From: Mycobacterium sp. WUMAC-067
GTDB lineage: Bacteria; Actinomycetota; Actinomycetes; Mycobacteriales; Mycobacteriaceae
Direction: 5' to 3'
Assembly (NCBI RefSeq): GCF_020217485.1
Contig: NZ_JAEKMI010000017.1
Coordinates: 52,992-116,991, forward strand
Length of the DNA stretch: 64,000 bases
Shown here: positions 63,829 through 64,000 of the stretch, one piece after another
Numbering within the stretch: position 1 is the first letter of the stretch
How the letters are laid out: the number at the start of each line of letters is the position of its first letter
Translations under genes and position numbers: made by a program
The notes under the pieces: generated by a model
Told to the model about the DNA's origin: nothing
Database searches by the model: none
The model's input: only the letters and a program-made list of their open reading frames with translations

Positions 63829-64000
63829 GTGAGCGATAGCGGGCCGGCCTCGCGGGCCGGGTCCTGGTTCGGCCCCTACCGGCTGGTGCGCCTGCTGCGT
63901 CAGGGCGGCATGGGTGAGGTGTACGAGGCCGAGGACACCCGCAAGCGCCGCATGGTGGCCCTGAAACTGATCTCGCAGCAGTTCTCCGGCAACTCGGAGT
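63829..64000 (+). CDS. pknD: serine/threonine protein kinase PknD, N-terminal fragment
   Basis: Only 57 codons are visible. They encode the start of a Hanks-type kinase: FGPYRLVRLLRQGGMGEVYEAED (read in two parts, the glycine-rich loop is RQGGMGEVYEA) followed by RRMVALKLIS with the ATP-binding Lys. Position next to pstS2 and the M. tuberculosis order identify PknD, whose C-terminal beta-propeller lies outside the window. GTG 63829 has a TGGAG site. Confidence 0.88.
   Translation, partial: MSDSGPASRAGSWFGPYRLVRLLRQGGMGEVYEAEDTRKRRMVALKLISQQFSGNSE

Noticed and set aside
1..64000. tRNA, rRNA, CRISPR arrays, insertion sequences or prophage genes
   Set aside because: None seen on reading both strands; no transposase or integrase motif and no regularly spaced repeats.

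Overview
The window is about 64 kb of GC-rich, densely coding DNA from a mycobacterium. Evidence for the genus: two PPE proteins, SapM phosphatase, the rsbW-sigF operon, the acyl-CoA carboxylase genes accA3/accD5/accE5, mycobacterial lipoproteins, DUF732 and 'CDGP'-type exported proteins, and many GTG starts. Gene order from deoA (left edge) to fadE25 (54.0 kb) matches, from memory, the reverse of the Mycobacterium tuberculosis Rv3314c-Rv3274c block. After fadE25 the order jumps to a signalling operon and a pst phosphate-transport cluster like Rv0931-Rv0936. A slow grower near the M. avium complex is my best guess; the species is not proven by the sequence.

Layout. 0-12 kb: nucleoside salvage (deoA, add, upp, pmmB, deoD) interrupted by a secreted proline-rich protein, a GntR regulator divergent from a bicupin, two convergent VWA membrane proteins, an acidic Rv3311-like protein, sapM and a cutinase. 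12-25 kb: two M20 amidohydrolases, an esterase, a GGCT-like protein, lpdA, glpD2, a pseudouridine synthase, a small exported protein, a metallo-hydrolase, two PPE genes and a CorA transporter. 25-33 kb: small exported proteins, lpqC, the nei-lhr DNA-repair pair and a TetR regulator. 33-37.5 kb: lat, lrpA, pcd and a DUF1338 gene that together look like a lysine-degradation unit. 37.5-40.5 kb: the SigF stress operon, with a 49-residue membrane protein on the opposite strand and a STAS protein gene overlapping the sigF 3' end.

40.6-50.8 kb: accA3, a SufE-like gene, sseA, maf, accE5, accD5 (biotin-dependent acyl-CoA carboxylation), then a chimeric pseudogene and a KstD-like flavoprotein, then birA, which biotinylates AccA3, and two membrane proteins. 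50.9-54 kb: purK, purE, fadE25. 54.2-57.5 kb: a three-gene signalling operon (receiver-PP2C phosphatase, CHASE3 histidine kinase, single-domain response regulator). 57.5-64 kb: pstB-pstS-pstS-pstC-pstA on the minus strand, divergent from pstS2 and the start of pknD.

Points of most interest: (1) lat, pcd and the 2-oxoadipate dioxygenase-like gene as a lysine-to-D-2-hydroxyglutarate route under LrpA; (2) an overlooked small membrane protein with a SigF-like promoter inside the sigF locus; (3) a short dispersed element, found twice, each copy between direct repeats, one of them inserted at the birA stop codon; (4) a regulator/acyl-CoA-synthetase deletion remnant; (5) the phosphatase-kinase-regulator operon that may feed partner switching. 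No tRNA, rRNA, CRISPR array or insertion sequence was seen. The only stretch over 300 bases without a gene of ordinary size is 38417-38853, which holds the small membrane protein gene and its promoter.
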